From NCBI GenBank assembly GCA_024698805.1, contig JAILQT010000025.1, forward strand, positions 1 to 49,943: 49,943 nucleotides of DNA, read 5' to 3'. Below the pieces are notes generated by a model that saw only the letters and a program-made list of their open reading frames with translations, searched no databases and was not told where the DNA came from. Position 1 is the first letter of the stretch. Every line of letters starts with the position of its first letter. Positions 41,869 to 49,668 of this stretch are shown piece after piece. This stretch comes from Solobacterium sp. Its GTDB lineage: Bacteria; Bacillota_I; Bacilli_A; Erysipelotrichales; Erysipelotrichaceae. The position numbers and the translations under genes are program-made.

Positions 41869-43842
41869 TCAGGGCTTTGCGTTGTCCGGTGCGGTCAGGA
41901 ACGGCCTCTTTGCGAAATAGTCCGTCCTGTAGATCAGTGAACTGACCGTAAACAGGTTCTCGATCTCGTTCGTCACACGCAGGATGTATTCCTCATCCGC
42001 TTCTTCCGCGTTTTCAAACGGTTCGAACGTGTCGGAATTGATATAATAGATCCCCCGCTCCGTGATCCAGTTCCCGTCCGGGAAGTAGATCACTTTTTCC
42101 TTTTCACCGAAATAATCGGTGCCGAGATAGATGCGCGGGTCGTAGCTCATGTTGTACAGGTTGAGCACGGTCGGCAGGATATCGAAGGTGCTGTTTACCT
42201 CATCCAGCTTTGCCTGACCGAGAGCAGTGCTGTAGATCACGAACGGTGTCCTGTCGATGTTTAGGCCTTCCCTCCTGTCAACTTCCGGCGAATAGTCCGC
42301 GATCAGGCCCAGATCCGTACGCAGCGGGTGATGGTCCGCAAAGAACAGGATCGCGGTATCGTCCAGCTTCCCGTGTTCTTCCAGCTGCTCCAGCAGGTAT
42401 TCCATCGCGTGGTCCAGCTCGATCGACTTGGAGAGATACCGCTTGATGATCATCGGATAATCCGGGTGGACCGCATTGATCTCCTCCAGGTATTTCTCGC
42501 CGAGGGCGGAATAGGCGTCATACGGGAAATGCGTGGACGATGTCACATACAGTGTAAAGAATTTATCCTGATCGATATATTCGGGGACCGTCAGCTCCAT
42601 CATCTCTTTATCGCTCGGCCAGCCCGGCATATAGGTATACTCGATGTCATCGTAATTCATATAGACCTGGCAGCCTTCGCTGGCATAGAGCCCCCTCCTG
42701 TCGTAGAACTCATCCTTCCAGTTGTGGTAGGCGCTCGTATAATATCCCGCATTGCGGAACACCTGGAAGATGCCGTTTGAGAATGTATTGTACGCATACT
42801 GGTTCGGCGTGCATACGTCGCTTTCCGGGATCAGGGATACTTCGGCGATAAACTCGCTTTCACCCGTCGTGCAGCTGTATTTCGGCGTGTAATGATGCGT
42901 GAAGTCCCAGCCTTCCTCCTTCATCTTCACAAGCGTCGGCGTCAGCTCTTCATCGAGCGCAAGATAGTCGAACGCCTCGATCATGATGTAGATCAGGTTC
43001 TTTCCCTGCAGTGCGCCGGTCATCTCGTTGTAATCCGTGATCTGCCGTTTCATCAGGTACGCATCTGCCGTTTTTACGGATTCATCCTCTTCGCTTTCCA
43101 TCGCGGCGATCCATTCCGTATCATCGACCGTCCTGTGGTATTCGACTGCCTCCTCCGGCTCCGGTTCTGCCTCCGCTGTCTCTTCCGGCACCCCGGAGAC
43201 CGGTTCCTCCTCGATGATCAGCGTGCTTTCCGATACAAAGCCGTACATGATGTCGCGGAAGAAGAACATGGACGTGCCGAATTCGCGCAGGCTCTTTTCG
43301 ATATACTTCGGATTCCTGTACAGGCTTTCCAGACCGTCATCCGCAACCGATGCCGCATTGGCATACTGCGTGATCAGCGCCAGGATGATGAGCGTGACGG
43401 AAGCGTATGTATCCTTCGTCTTTTCGACGGGGCGGAAATGGTTGTATACCGTGAATAAAGCAGGCGCCGCGAAGACGAGCCAGCAGAAAGGCCGGATGAT
43501 CTGGAAGAACGGGATGATATATTCCGTCACTTTCCCGAGCATATCGGAAGTGATGTGGATGGAGAAGTAATTCCCCATCATCGACTTCATGCCCATCTGT
43601 ATGAGCGCATACAGCGACATGGTCCAGCCGAGAAGGTTCATGACTGTCCTTCCGGCTTTCAGCGGCAGGAACGAACACAGCGCCCCCGATACAGCCGAAA
43701 ACGTGAACGCAAAAAGGACCGTCCGCAGCAGGCTTGCAGGATCGACGGACGAAAAACTGCAGATCTCAAATACCAGTTCGGCAGCGATCATCACGATAAA
43801 CAGTTCCGCTGTATACCGGATGATCAGACTGTTCCTGTCCAT
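41869..43842 (-). CDS. LtaS-like membrane sulfatase-fold phosphoglycerol/phosphoethanolamine transferase
   Basis: A 657-residue protein with about five N-terminal membrane helices, an acidic linker (EPEPEEAVEYH), and an extracellular sulfatase domain from about residue 280. The domain has NLIYIMIEAFDYLAL (metal Glu), the catalytic Thr region SCTTGESEF, HNWKDEFYDRRG, and ILFFADHHPLRTD (metal Asp/His). LtaS adds glycerol-phosphate units from phosphatidylglycerol to lipoteichoic acid, releasing diacylglycerol. Sequence around the Thr differs from the usual GKTSDSE, so the donor or acceptor may differ. Co-transcribed with DUF2804. Confidence 0.9.
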   Translation of the reverse strand: MDRNSLIIRYTAELFIVMIAAELVFEICSFSSVDPASLLRTVLFAFTFSAVSGALCSFLPLKAGRTVMNLLGWTMSLYALIQMGMKSMMGNYFSIHITSDMLGKVTEYIIPFFQIIRPFCWLVFAAPALFTVYNHFRPVEKTKDTYASVTLIILALITQYANAASVADDGLESLYRNPKYIEKSLREFGTSMFFFRDIMYGFVSESTLIIEEEPVSGVPEETAEAEPEPEEAVEYHRTVDDTEWIAAMESEEDESVKTADAYLMKRQITDYNEMTGALQGKNLIYIMIEAFDYLALDEELTPTLVKMKEEGWDFTHHYTPKYSCTTGESEFIAEVSLIPESDVCTPNQYAYNTFSNGIFQVFRNAGYYTSAYHNWKDEFYDRRGLYASEGCQVYMNYDDIEYTYMPGWPSDKEMMELTVPEYIDQDKFFTLYVTSSTHFPYDAYSALGEKYLEEINAVHPDYPMIIKRYLSKSIELDHAMEYLLEQLEEHGKLDDTAILFFADHHPLRTDLGLIADYSPEVDRREGLNIDRTPFVIYSTALGQAKLDEVNSTFDILPTVLNLYNMSYDPRIYLGTDYFGEKEKVIYFPDGNWITERGIYYINSDTFEPFENAEEADEEYILRVTNEIENLFTVSSLIYRTDYFAKRPFLTAPDNAKP

Positions 43843-43869
43843 AAGGATACCTCAATTCGGAATAAACGT

Positions 43870-43918
43870 AAAAAAAGAAGGATATGCATGAAGAAGGCAG
43901 TGCCTTCTTCATGCATAT
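43870..43918 (-). terminator. Long hairpin terminator after the HAD gene
   Basis: An 18-base arm (ATATGCATGAAGAAGGCA) and its exact complement are separated by one base, so the stem is very long and the loop must open a few pairs. The minus strand then runs CCTTCTTTTTTT. Confidence 0.82.
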
Positions 43919-43926
43919 GATCTGTG

Positions 43927-44574
43927 TCAGACTTCTCCCTTTTCGATCGCATCCAGCGCTTCAAGCAGAGAAGGATAAACAGAGGCGATCCTGCGCATCT
44001 CGTCATCGGGCTGCGACAGGTCGGGGATCATGATCGTTTTTGCGCCGCTCGCATATCCGGCACGGACGCCGTTGAACGCATCTTCAAAGACATAGCATTC
44101 CGACGCGGGCAGACCGATCTCTTCCGCTGCCTTCAGGAAAATATCCGGTGCGGGCTTGCCGTGGGCTACCTGCGAGCCGCTGACGACAGCGTCTACCAGG
44201 TGTTCCGTATTCGTGTTCTTCAGATTCCTGCGGATCTGCTCCGGCGTGGAACTGGACGCAACGGCGATCTTTACACCGTTCTTTTTCAGGAATTCCAGGA
44301 TCTCGTGCACGCCCGGCTTTTCCGGGCAGGATTCAAGAAGGTCTTCGTGGACGCGGCGTTTGCAGTCAGCCGCGATCGGCGCACCGTCCTCTACATGATA
44401 GTATTTTTCAATGACCGCGTTCATCAGGGCACCGTTGGTACCGCAGATATTGAATTTGAATTCTTCCGCGAGTTCAACGCCCATCTCATCGGCGATCTGT
44501 TTCCAGTTTTTCTGCCATATCTGTTCCGTATCGAACATCAGGCCGTCCATATCGAAAATCGCACCTGCAAGCAT
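43927..44574 (-). CDS. HAD-family phosphatase/beta-phosphoglucomutase-like
   Basis: A 215-residue HAD subfamily IA protein. Motif I is FDMDGLMFDTE, motif II is VASSSTPEQIRRNL, the Lys is in GKPAPDIF, and motif IV is VFEDAFNGVRAG. The cap is helical. Relatives include beta-phosphoglucomutase and sugar-phosphate phosphatases. A strong ribosome site (AGGAGGTG) precedes the ATG, and it is a single-gene unit with its own promoter and terminator. Confidence 0.92.
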   Translation of the reverse strand: MLAGAIFDMDGLMFDTEQIWQKNWKQIADEMGVELAEEFKFNICGTNGALMNAVIEKYYHVEDGAPIAADCKRRVHEDLLESCPEKPGVHEILEFLKKNGVKIAVASSSTPEQIRRNLKNTNTEHLVDAVVSGSQVAHGKPAPDIFLKAAEEIGLPASECYVFEDAFNGVRAGYASGAKTIMIPDLSQPDDEMRRIASVYPSLLEALDAIEKGEV

Positions 44575-44592
44575 AAAACACCTCCTGTAATG

Positions 44593-44601
44593 ATTTTATC
44601 A
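44593..44601 (-). promoter_or_regulatory. Extended -10 promoter of the HAD gene
   Basis: Minus strand TGATAAAAT, 18 bases before the ATG at 44574, with AGGAGG in the short leader. Confidence 0.55.
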
Positions 44602-44669
44602 TGACTTTTACGGATTTCCTTTTATTTCCTTTACCCCGGACAAAAGAAAGACAGGAACACTGTGTTGTC

Positions 44670-44678
44670 TGCTAGTAT
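44670..44678 (+). promoter_or_regulatory. Extended -10 promoter placed for a leaderless mRNA
   Basis: TGCTAGTAT is followed by 6 bases and the ATG at 44685. There is no ribosome site between. Confidence 0.55.
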
Positions 44679-44684
44679 ATTGGT

Positions 44685-45185
44685 ATGCGGAAATACAGAA
44701 CAGCAGTCCTGTGCCTGATCGGTTATATCCTGATACCGGCATATTACCTGATCCCGGCACTCATGCATATCCACAGCGATCTGAACTATACGGGTGTGCT
44801 TCAGCATCCTTTTTTCCTGTGTTCGTCCGTGGCTATCCTGATCTGGTTCCTCTTCCTTCTGCACCGGCTTTCCGTCGGCAAAAAGAAACTGGTCATCCTT
44901 GCGGTCATGATGATCCTGCCGCTCGTGCTTCCCTACGGGGGCAGCAGGCTGCTGTCGGAGTTCCATGTGCTCGCAGGCTATGCGCTGTTCGTATATGTCA
45001 GCCTGCTCCTCATCCCGCTGTTCCAGCTGTACGGGCTTGCGCATATCTACGCTGCCGTCACCGCGTGCGCCGTGCTCTACAGTTTTTCAATGGGGGAGGT
45101 CACATGGCTTTCCGAAGGCGTCTACGGCGCTGCTGTCAGCGTCCTGATGACGCGCTGCGTGCAAAGAAAAAACCGGATCATATGA
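44685..45185 (+). CDS. Small multi-spanning membrane protein of unknown function
   Basis: A 166-residue protein with about five membrane helices (for example VLCLIGYILIPAYYLIPAL, LVILAVMMILPLVLPY, GYALFVYVSLLLIPLFQLYGL). I cannot assign a family. Charged residues are few and lie mainly at the ends and in one loop (HRLSVGKKK). It appears to be transcribed alone from an extended -10 promoter without a leader. Its 3' end contains the terminator of the convergent histone-like gene. Confidence 0.7.
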   Translation: MRKYRTAVLCLIGYILIPAYYLIPALMHIHSDLNYTGVLQHPFFLCSSVAILIWFLFLLHRLSVGKKKLVILAVMMILPLVLPYGGSRLLSEFHVLAGYALFVYVSLLLIPLFQLYGLAHIYAAVTACAVLYSFSMGEVTWLSEGVYGAAVSVLMTRCVQRKNRII

Positions 45186-45190
45186 TCCGG
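45165..45190 (-). terminator. Terminator of the histone-like gene, inside the end of the neighbour
   Basis: CCGGATCATATGATCCGG (45173-45190) is a perfect 18-base palindrome. On the minus strand it is followed by six T. It includes the stop codon of the convergent membrane-protein gene. Confidence 0.72.
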
Positions 45191-45201
45191 CAACGCATCA
45201 A

Positions 45202-45786
45202 TTACTGAAATTTCTCAGAATAATAATGTTTGCGTTCAGGGCTGAGGTTGTCGCAGTAGTAGCGGACAGTCAGCGTGTCGGAGATCTTGTTCTCCTCTTT
45301 CGGTTCGACGATGAATCCGTCGCCTTCAAGCATGCAGTTGAGCATAGCCTTGCATGTCGCATCCAGGTTGTCAACACCCGCTTCGACCTCTGTCAGAAGT
45401 TCGCCTGCATTGATCTCGATATAGAGCCATTCCATACCGTGAGCTTCGCCCTTCTTCCAGTTGATCACATCTTCGTAGTGCTGGACACTCTGCTTATTTA
45501 CGACCGGTGTTTCGGCTTTCTTAGCAGCTGCTTTCTTTGCAGTTGTCTTTTTCGCTGCCGGTTTCTTTTCCGTAGTCTTCTTGGCAACTGTCTTCTTTTC
45601 AGCCGGTTTCTTTTCGGCTGTTGTCTTGGCAGCAGTCTTCTTCTCTGCTGTTTTCTTTTCAGCAGGTTTCTTCTCTGCAGTCTTCTTGGCAGCAGTCTTC
45701 TTGGCAGCAGTCTTCTTAACAGTTTTCTTTTCTGCTGCGACTGTTTCTGTCTCAGCAACTGCTGTTTCAGTCTTCTTTCTTGGCAT
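45202..45786 (-). CDS. Histone H1-like lysine/alanine-rich protein with an unassigned C-terminal domain
   Basis: A 194-residue protein. I start it at the ATG at 45786 (MPRKKTETA) with GGGAGG upstream. Residues 18-92 are repeats of K-K-T-A, E-K-K-P-A-type units (AAKKTAAKKTAEKKPAEKK), resembling eukaryotic H1 tails and bacterial H1-like proteins that bind DNA or RNA. The C-terminal 95 residues are folded and acidic, with AGELLTEVEAGVDNLDATCKAML and LTVRYYCDNLSPERKHYY. I do not recognise this domain. The gene has a strong promoter and its own terminator, so the protein may be abundant. A nucleoid role is inferred from composition only. Confidence 0.82.
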   Translation of the reverse strand: MPRKKTETAVAETETVAAEKKTVKKTAAKKTAAKKTAEKKPAEKKTAEKKTAAKTTAEKKPAEKKTVAKKTTEKKPAAKKTTAKKAAAKKAETPVVNKQSVQHYEDVINWKKGEAHGMEWLYIEINAGELLTEVEAGVDNLDATCKAMLNCMLEGDGFIVEPKEENKISDTLTVRYYCDNLSPERKHYYSEKFQ

Positions 45787-45820
45787 AACAAACCTCCCTA
45801 TAGAATAATTGCCGTGCTTC

Positions 45821-45847
45821 ATTATAGCACAAAACAAAAAATGACAA
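45821..45847 (-). promoter_or_regulatory. Strong promoter of the histone-like gene
   Basis: Minus strand TTGTCA, 15-base spacer, TATAAT preceded by TGC (extended -10). The spacer is short, but both boxes are near consensus. Confidence 0.65.
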
Positions 45848-45886
45848 GCTTTTTTTATCTGTATACACATTTTTCTGCATTTATGG

Positions 45887-45895
45887 TGATAATAT
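45887..45895 (+). promoter_or_regulatory. Extended -10 promoter of the NAD(P)HX repair gene
   Basis: TGATAATAT, 23 bases before the ATG at 45919. It diverges from the histone-like gene promoter. Confidence 0.45.
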
Positions 45896-45918
45896 ATTTG
45901 GCAGAAAGAAGAACCACT

Positions 45919-47382
45919 ATGATCATTGACAGCAGCGGAATGAAAAAGATCGAAGCCTCAGGCACACTTTCATCCTACGAACTGATGGAACTGGCAGGCA
46001 GGTCCGTCGCGGAGGAGATCCGGAAGGAAACATCGGCGTCTGATGTGATCCTTTTCCTTGCCGGGAAGGGAAACAACGGCGGCGATGCCTATGTCGCATG
46101 CAGGGAGCTGAAAGACAGGAAGTGTTTCCTGATACCTGTCGACGGGAAGCCTGCAGCAGCGGAAGCCGTACAGGCTGCTTCCCTTCTGAACAGGAAGCTG
46201 GTCAGATCCGCTGCGTATTTTGACAAAGCGCTGAAGCAGGCGGATGTTGTCGTTGATGCGGTATACGGATTCAGCTACCGCGGCGAACTGAAGCCGCAGA
46301 TCCGGCAGATCTTCGACAAGGTCAGCTGCTCGAAGGCGCGTGTCTTCAGCATCGATATCAACAGCGGCTGCGAGGCCGATACGGGACGCTGCGATTCGCA
46401 TGCGCTGCATTCCGAGATCACGTATGTGCTGGACTGTTATAAGCCGTTCCATATGCTGAAAAAGGATCATCATATGTTTGAGCGCACCGTACGGATCGAC
46501 CTGCACCTGCCGCATGAGATACAGACGATGTGGCCCGAGATGGACGAGGATGAATTCTTCCGGAACTTCCCCAAAAAGGCGGACAACGCCTACAAGGGGA
46601 CATTCGGCAAGACCCTGCTGTGCGGCGGCTGCTTCGGCATGGCCGGCGCGCTCAGCCTGAATATCACCGGCGCAAAGACCGTCGGTGCCCCGTATATCAA
46701 CGCGGCGCTCCCGGACAGTATCTACCCGGTCGTTGCGTCGCATCACATCACGCCTGTCTTCCATCCGTTCGGCTATGACAATGCGGAAGATGTGCTCCGC
46801 AGCCTGATCAAAGACGCGGACGCAGCGGCGTTCGGTTCCGGCGCCGTCAATATGTATAAGAGCCGCGAATGCATGGACCTGCTGCTGCAGGAATGCAGAT
46901 GCCCCGTCATCCTCGATGCGGCGGCGCTGCGCCTTCTGAAGCACAACACCTATATATTCCGTTTTGTAAGGACGCCTGTGATCCTGACGCCGCATATCGG
47001 TGAATTCGCGGATCTGATCAACAGGCCCACAGCCTTCATCCTGTCGGACAGGATCACCTGCGCCAAAGAATTCGCAAAAGAAAACAACGTGTACCTCGTC
47101 CTGAAGGGACCGCATACGATCGCCGTATCGCCGGACGGACAATGCTATATCAACCAGACAGGGAACCAGGCCCTTGCGCAGGCGGGCAGCGGCGACCTGC
47201 TTACAGGCATCATGGCAGGACTGCTGACGATGACAAAAGACGTATACAAAGCTGTCTGCATGGCAGTATGGCTCCATGGTTACCTGGCGGATATCGGCAC
47301 GCAGTATCACTCCATACAGAACTTTCCGATCGAAAAGTACCCGGAGATCATGGACAGGCTTCTCATGAAACACGGTTTCTGA
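45919..47382 (+). CDS. nnr: Bifunctional NAD(P)H-hydrate epimerase/dehydratase
   Basis: A 487-residue repair enzyme for hydrated NADH/NADPH. I start it at the ATG at 45919; the track frame extends 231 codons upstream through the antisense of the histone-like gene. The N-terminal YjeF_N epimerase part has ELMELAGRSVAEEI and AGKGNNGGDAYVA. The C-terminal ribokinase-like dehydratase part has YKGTFGKTLLCGGCFGMAGA, ILTPHIGEFADL, LVLKGPHTIA and QAGSGDLLTGIMAGL. The usual NAGSGD/NPGTGD reads AQAGSGD. It diverges from the histone-like gene, and a CPBP-like gene follows. Confidence 0.93.
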   Translation: MIIDSSGMKKIEASGTLSSYELMELAGRSVAEEIRKETSASDVILFLAGKGNNGGDAYVACRELKDRKCFLIPVDGKPAAAEAVQAASLLNRKLVRSAAYFDKALKQADVVVDAVYGFSYRGELKPQIRQIFDKVSCSKARVFSIDINSGCEADTGRCDSHALHSEITYVLDCYKPFHMLKKDHHMFERTVRIDLHLPHEIQTMWPEMDEDEFFRNFPKKADNAYKGTFGKTLLCGGCFGMAGALSLNITGAKTVGAPYINAALPDSIYPVVASHHITPVFHPFGYDNAEDVLRSLIKDADAAAFGSGAVNMYKSRECMDLLLQECRCPVILDAAALRLLKHNTYIFRFVRTPVILTPHIGEFADLINRPTAFILSDRITCAKEFAKENNVYLVLKGPHTIAVSPDGQCYINQTGNQALAQAGSGDLLTGIMAGLLTMTKDVYKAVCMAVWLHGYLADIGTQYHSIQNFPIEKYPEIMDRLLMKHGF

Positions 47383-47388
47383 TAGAAT
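47380..47388 (+). promoter_or_regulatory. Extended -10 box built on the upstream stop codon
   Basis: TGATAGAAT, where TGA is the stop codon of the preceding gene. It lies 32 bases before the ATG at 47421. Confidence 0.42.
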
Positions 47389-47420
47389 TGAATGGCATTT
47401 ATTCACGGAAAGGAGGCTGG

Positions 47421-48347
47421 ATGGCTAAGAAAACAACCGTCATATCAAAGCGCAGGGCCAAACGGCAGATCAATACGTTAGGCATCGCGCTGATCATATA
47501 TATCCTCCTTCAGTCTTTATTCCGTTTCGGGGCATCGATCCTTGCGGAGGAATATCCGCAGATCTTCATGGGTTATGATCCGGAACTGGTGACACTGTGC
47601 TTCACGATGTTCATGATGGTCTTCACGGCGCTGGTGCCGTTCCGGATCTGCGCCAATAAACTGGACCTGGACATTTCCGATTATATGAAAAACCCGAAGA
47701 TATCGCTGCTGCGGCTGATCTCGCTCGCATGCATCGGCATCGGCCTGATGCTCGTCGTCACAGCGATCCCTTCGATCTTCTATATCATGGTCCGGACGAA
47801 CCGCATGCCCTTCGAATTCATCGGCGACTTCACCACGAAGAACAATATCCTGAAGAACTTCATCTATTTCCTGCTCATCGTGATCGTGAAGCCGGTCCTG
47901 GATGAGGTCATCTTCCGGGGCATCATCCAGCGCCAGCTGGGCCATTACGGCAGGTACTTCGGCGTACTCGCTTCTTCCTTCCTGTATGCCCTCTCGTGCA
48001 TGACGATCTCGGATGCCCTTCCCAGTTTCTTCTTCGGATGGTATCTGGCAGCGATCACGCTGCGGTATCATTCGCTGAGACCCGGCATCTTCATCCACAT
48101 ATGCACATCGCTGTTCTCCTGGAGCATATCCGTCATCCCCGACACATGGATCCTCCTGCCGACTGTCATCATCGTGATCGTCTACCTGATCGCGGCGCTG
48201 ACACTGTTCAACCGGAAGGTCCATATCCCGATGATCAACGCGGCAGCCTTCAGCAGGAAGCTCTGGCAGATCCTGCTCAGCTCATGGTCCGTGACCGTAT
48301 GCATGATCATGTTTGCCGTCAACGCTGTGCTCTCGTTCTTCCTCTGA
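47421..48347 (+). CDS. CPBP (CAAX protease/bacteriocin-processing)-like membrane protein with altered active site
   Basis: A 308-residue membrane protein with about eight helices, preceded by AAAGGAGG. The ABI/CPBP domain is at about 145-240. The EExxxR motif reads DEVIFR (161-166). The second-motif His is Cys193 (YALSC). The third motif HxxxN reads HICTS, keeping His226 but replacing Asn with Ser230. Active family members need the Glu, both His and the Asn, so this protein is probably not a normal protease. The frame is intact. Active relatives act in bacteriocin self-immunity or processing. Confidence 0.85.
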   Translation: MAKKTTVISKRRAKRQINTLGIALIIYILLQSLFRFGASILAEEYPQIFMGYDPELVTLCFTMFMMVFTALVPFRICANKLDLDISDYMKNPKISLLRLISLACIGIGLMLVVTAIPSIFYIMVRTNRMPFEFIGDFTTKNNILKNFIYFLLIVIVKPVLDEVIFRGIIQRQLGHYGRYFGVLASSFLYALSCMTISDALPSFFFGWYLAAITLRYHSLRPGIFIHICTSLFSWSISVIPDTWILLPTVIIVIVYLIAALTLFNRKVHIPMINAAAFSRKLWQILLSSWSVTVCMIMFAVNAVLSFFL

Positions 48348-48368
48348 ACGCACATCCGTCATCAATTC

Positions 48369-48390
48369 AAAAGCAGCCGCAGCTGCTTTT
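48369..48390. terminator. Bidirectional terminator between CPBP and PHP genes
   Basis: AAAAGCAGC, loop CGCA, GCTGCTTTTTT, between convergent genes. Confidence 0.8.
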
Positions 48391-48397
48391 TTAATTC

Positions 48398-49261
48398 TCA
48401 GAGTTTGTGGAACACCGGCTCCATATGATCGAATGTGCAGAATTCCGTGAACCCGATCTCGTTCTTCAGGATGTCCATCGCATCATCGAGGTGGTCCGCA
48501 AGGAATTTTGTGATATGCGCGTCGCTTCCGATCGTGATGATCCTGCCGCCCAGGTCCTTATACAGTTTCAGGATCGCGCGGGAAGGCTGCGTATCGCTCA
48601 GCCCGTAATGCCAGGACGACGTGTTGAGCTCGATGCCCTTGCCGTCGCGGATCGCGAGCTTCAGGATCTCGGCGACCATATCCCGGACGTTCGCAAACGG
48701 ATAGGCACCGAGCGGGTCATAGCGGACGAGCAGGTCCAGGTGCGCGAGCACGCTGTAATCCCGGAAGACCTTCATGACATCGTAGATCTCCTGATAGTAT
48801 TTCTCGTTGTACTCCTTCTGGGTCCTTCCCTTCATGAAGTCGCCTGTCCAGAACTCAAGGTTGTCGACCTGGTGCATGGACAGCAGCGTAAAGTCGAGCT
48901 CATCCCTGTAATCGCGGAAGAGCTTCTCATACTGTGCGACCGTGATCGTCTGGATACCGAATTCCAGTCCCTGCCTGATCGTGATCCTGTCCTTGTATAT
49001 GTCCTTCATGCGGTGAAGCTTGTCAAAGTATTTCGGGTAATCGACATTGGCAACGGGATCCATGTCCTCGAAGCCGTTCATGCCGTCGCCGCCCCTGTAT
49101 TCGATATTTCCTTCCGACCAGTCTTTCTTGATGCCGTAATCGACGTGGTCGGTAAAGCAGATCTCATCCAGGCCGAGTTCGATCGCCCGTTCGATCTGGT
49201 TCTCCATCTTCTCCCGCGAGTCGTCGCTGAATTCACAGTGGATATGGTAGTCTGTACGCAT
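48398..49261 (-). CDS. PHP-domain phosphoesterase, histidinol-phosphatase-like
   Basis: A 287-residue PHP protein of the HisK/HisJ type. Metal ligands are in TDYHIHCEFSDDS, ICFTDHVDYG, RQGLEFGIQ, LLSMHQVD, LAHLDLLVRYD and TIGSDAHITKF. The family enzyme removes phosphate from histidinol phosphate. No his genes lie near, so a different phosphoester is equally possible. It lies 14 bases after the SRPBCC gene in a three-gene unit. Confidence 0.9.
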   Translation of the reverse strand: MRTDYHIHCEFSDDSREKMENQIERAIELGLDEICFTDHVDYGIKKDWSEGNIEYRGGDGMNGFEDMDPVANVDYPKYFDKLHRMKDIYKDRITIRQGLEFGIQTITVAQYEKLFRDYRDELDFTLLSMHQVDNLEFWTGDFMKGRTQKEYNEKYYQEIYDVMKVFRDYSVLAHLDLLVRYDPLGAYPFANVRDMVAEILKLAIRDGKGIELNTSSWHYGLSDTQPSRAILKLYKDLGGRIITIGSDAHITKFLADHLDDAMDILKNEIGFTEFCTFDHMEPVFHKL

Positions 49262-49275
49262 ATTGGGCTCCTTTC

Positions 49276-49665
49276 TCAGATGATCCTGCGAAGATCATCC
49301 ATGTAGCGCTGGTGCGCTTTTTTCATGTTTATCTGCAGCAGCGGTCTCGCCGTCAGTTTTTTCGCATCGGCCTCTTCCTCGATCTCGACGACGGTAAGGC
49401 CGTCTTCTTCCCGGAATGTGATATACCTGTGTCCGTATACATTTTCGTTCTCGTATTCATATTCGAAGAAATGGTAGGTCTTCCAGTTCGTGATCGTACC
49501 GATCGTGCGCATGCCGTCGAGGGAGACTTCGAGGAACTGGTCCTGCGAGATGACGCTCGAATGCATCAGGTCGGTCCTCCACCTCTGGTCATTCATCCCG
49601 GTTATGATGTCCCATACCCTCTTCAGGCTGCATCTGAAAACGACTCTTGATGAATACTGTGCCAT
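49276..49665 (-). CDS. SRPBCC-like small protein
   Basis: A 129-residue soluble protein with the layout of the START/SRPBCC ligand-binding fold: an opening strand (YSSRVVFRCSLKRVWDIIT), a long helix at the end (INMKKAHQRYMDDLRR), and a beta-rich centre (FFEYEYENENVYGHRYITF). Such proteins bind small hydrophobic ligands. It starts 3 bases after the HD-domain gene stop, so it is co-transcribed. The family call is from pattern only. Confidence 0.65.
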   Translation of the reverse strand: MAQYSSRVVFRCSLKRVWDIITGMNDQRWRTDLMHSSVISQDQFLEVSLDGMRTIGTITNWKTYHFFEYEYENENVYGHRYITFREEDGLTVVEIEEEADAKKLTARPLLQINMKKAHQRYMDDLRRII

Positions 49666-49668
49666 AGC

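Noticed and set aside
45226-45918. 231-codon N-terminal extension of the NAD(P)HX repair ORF
   Set aside because: It is the antisense of the Lys/Ala repeats, giving a Cys/Phe/Leu-rich artefact. The true start is at 45919.
45970-47406. 478-codon minus-strand ORF
   Set aside because: It is antisense to the NAD(P)HX repair gene and has no motifs of its own.
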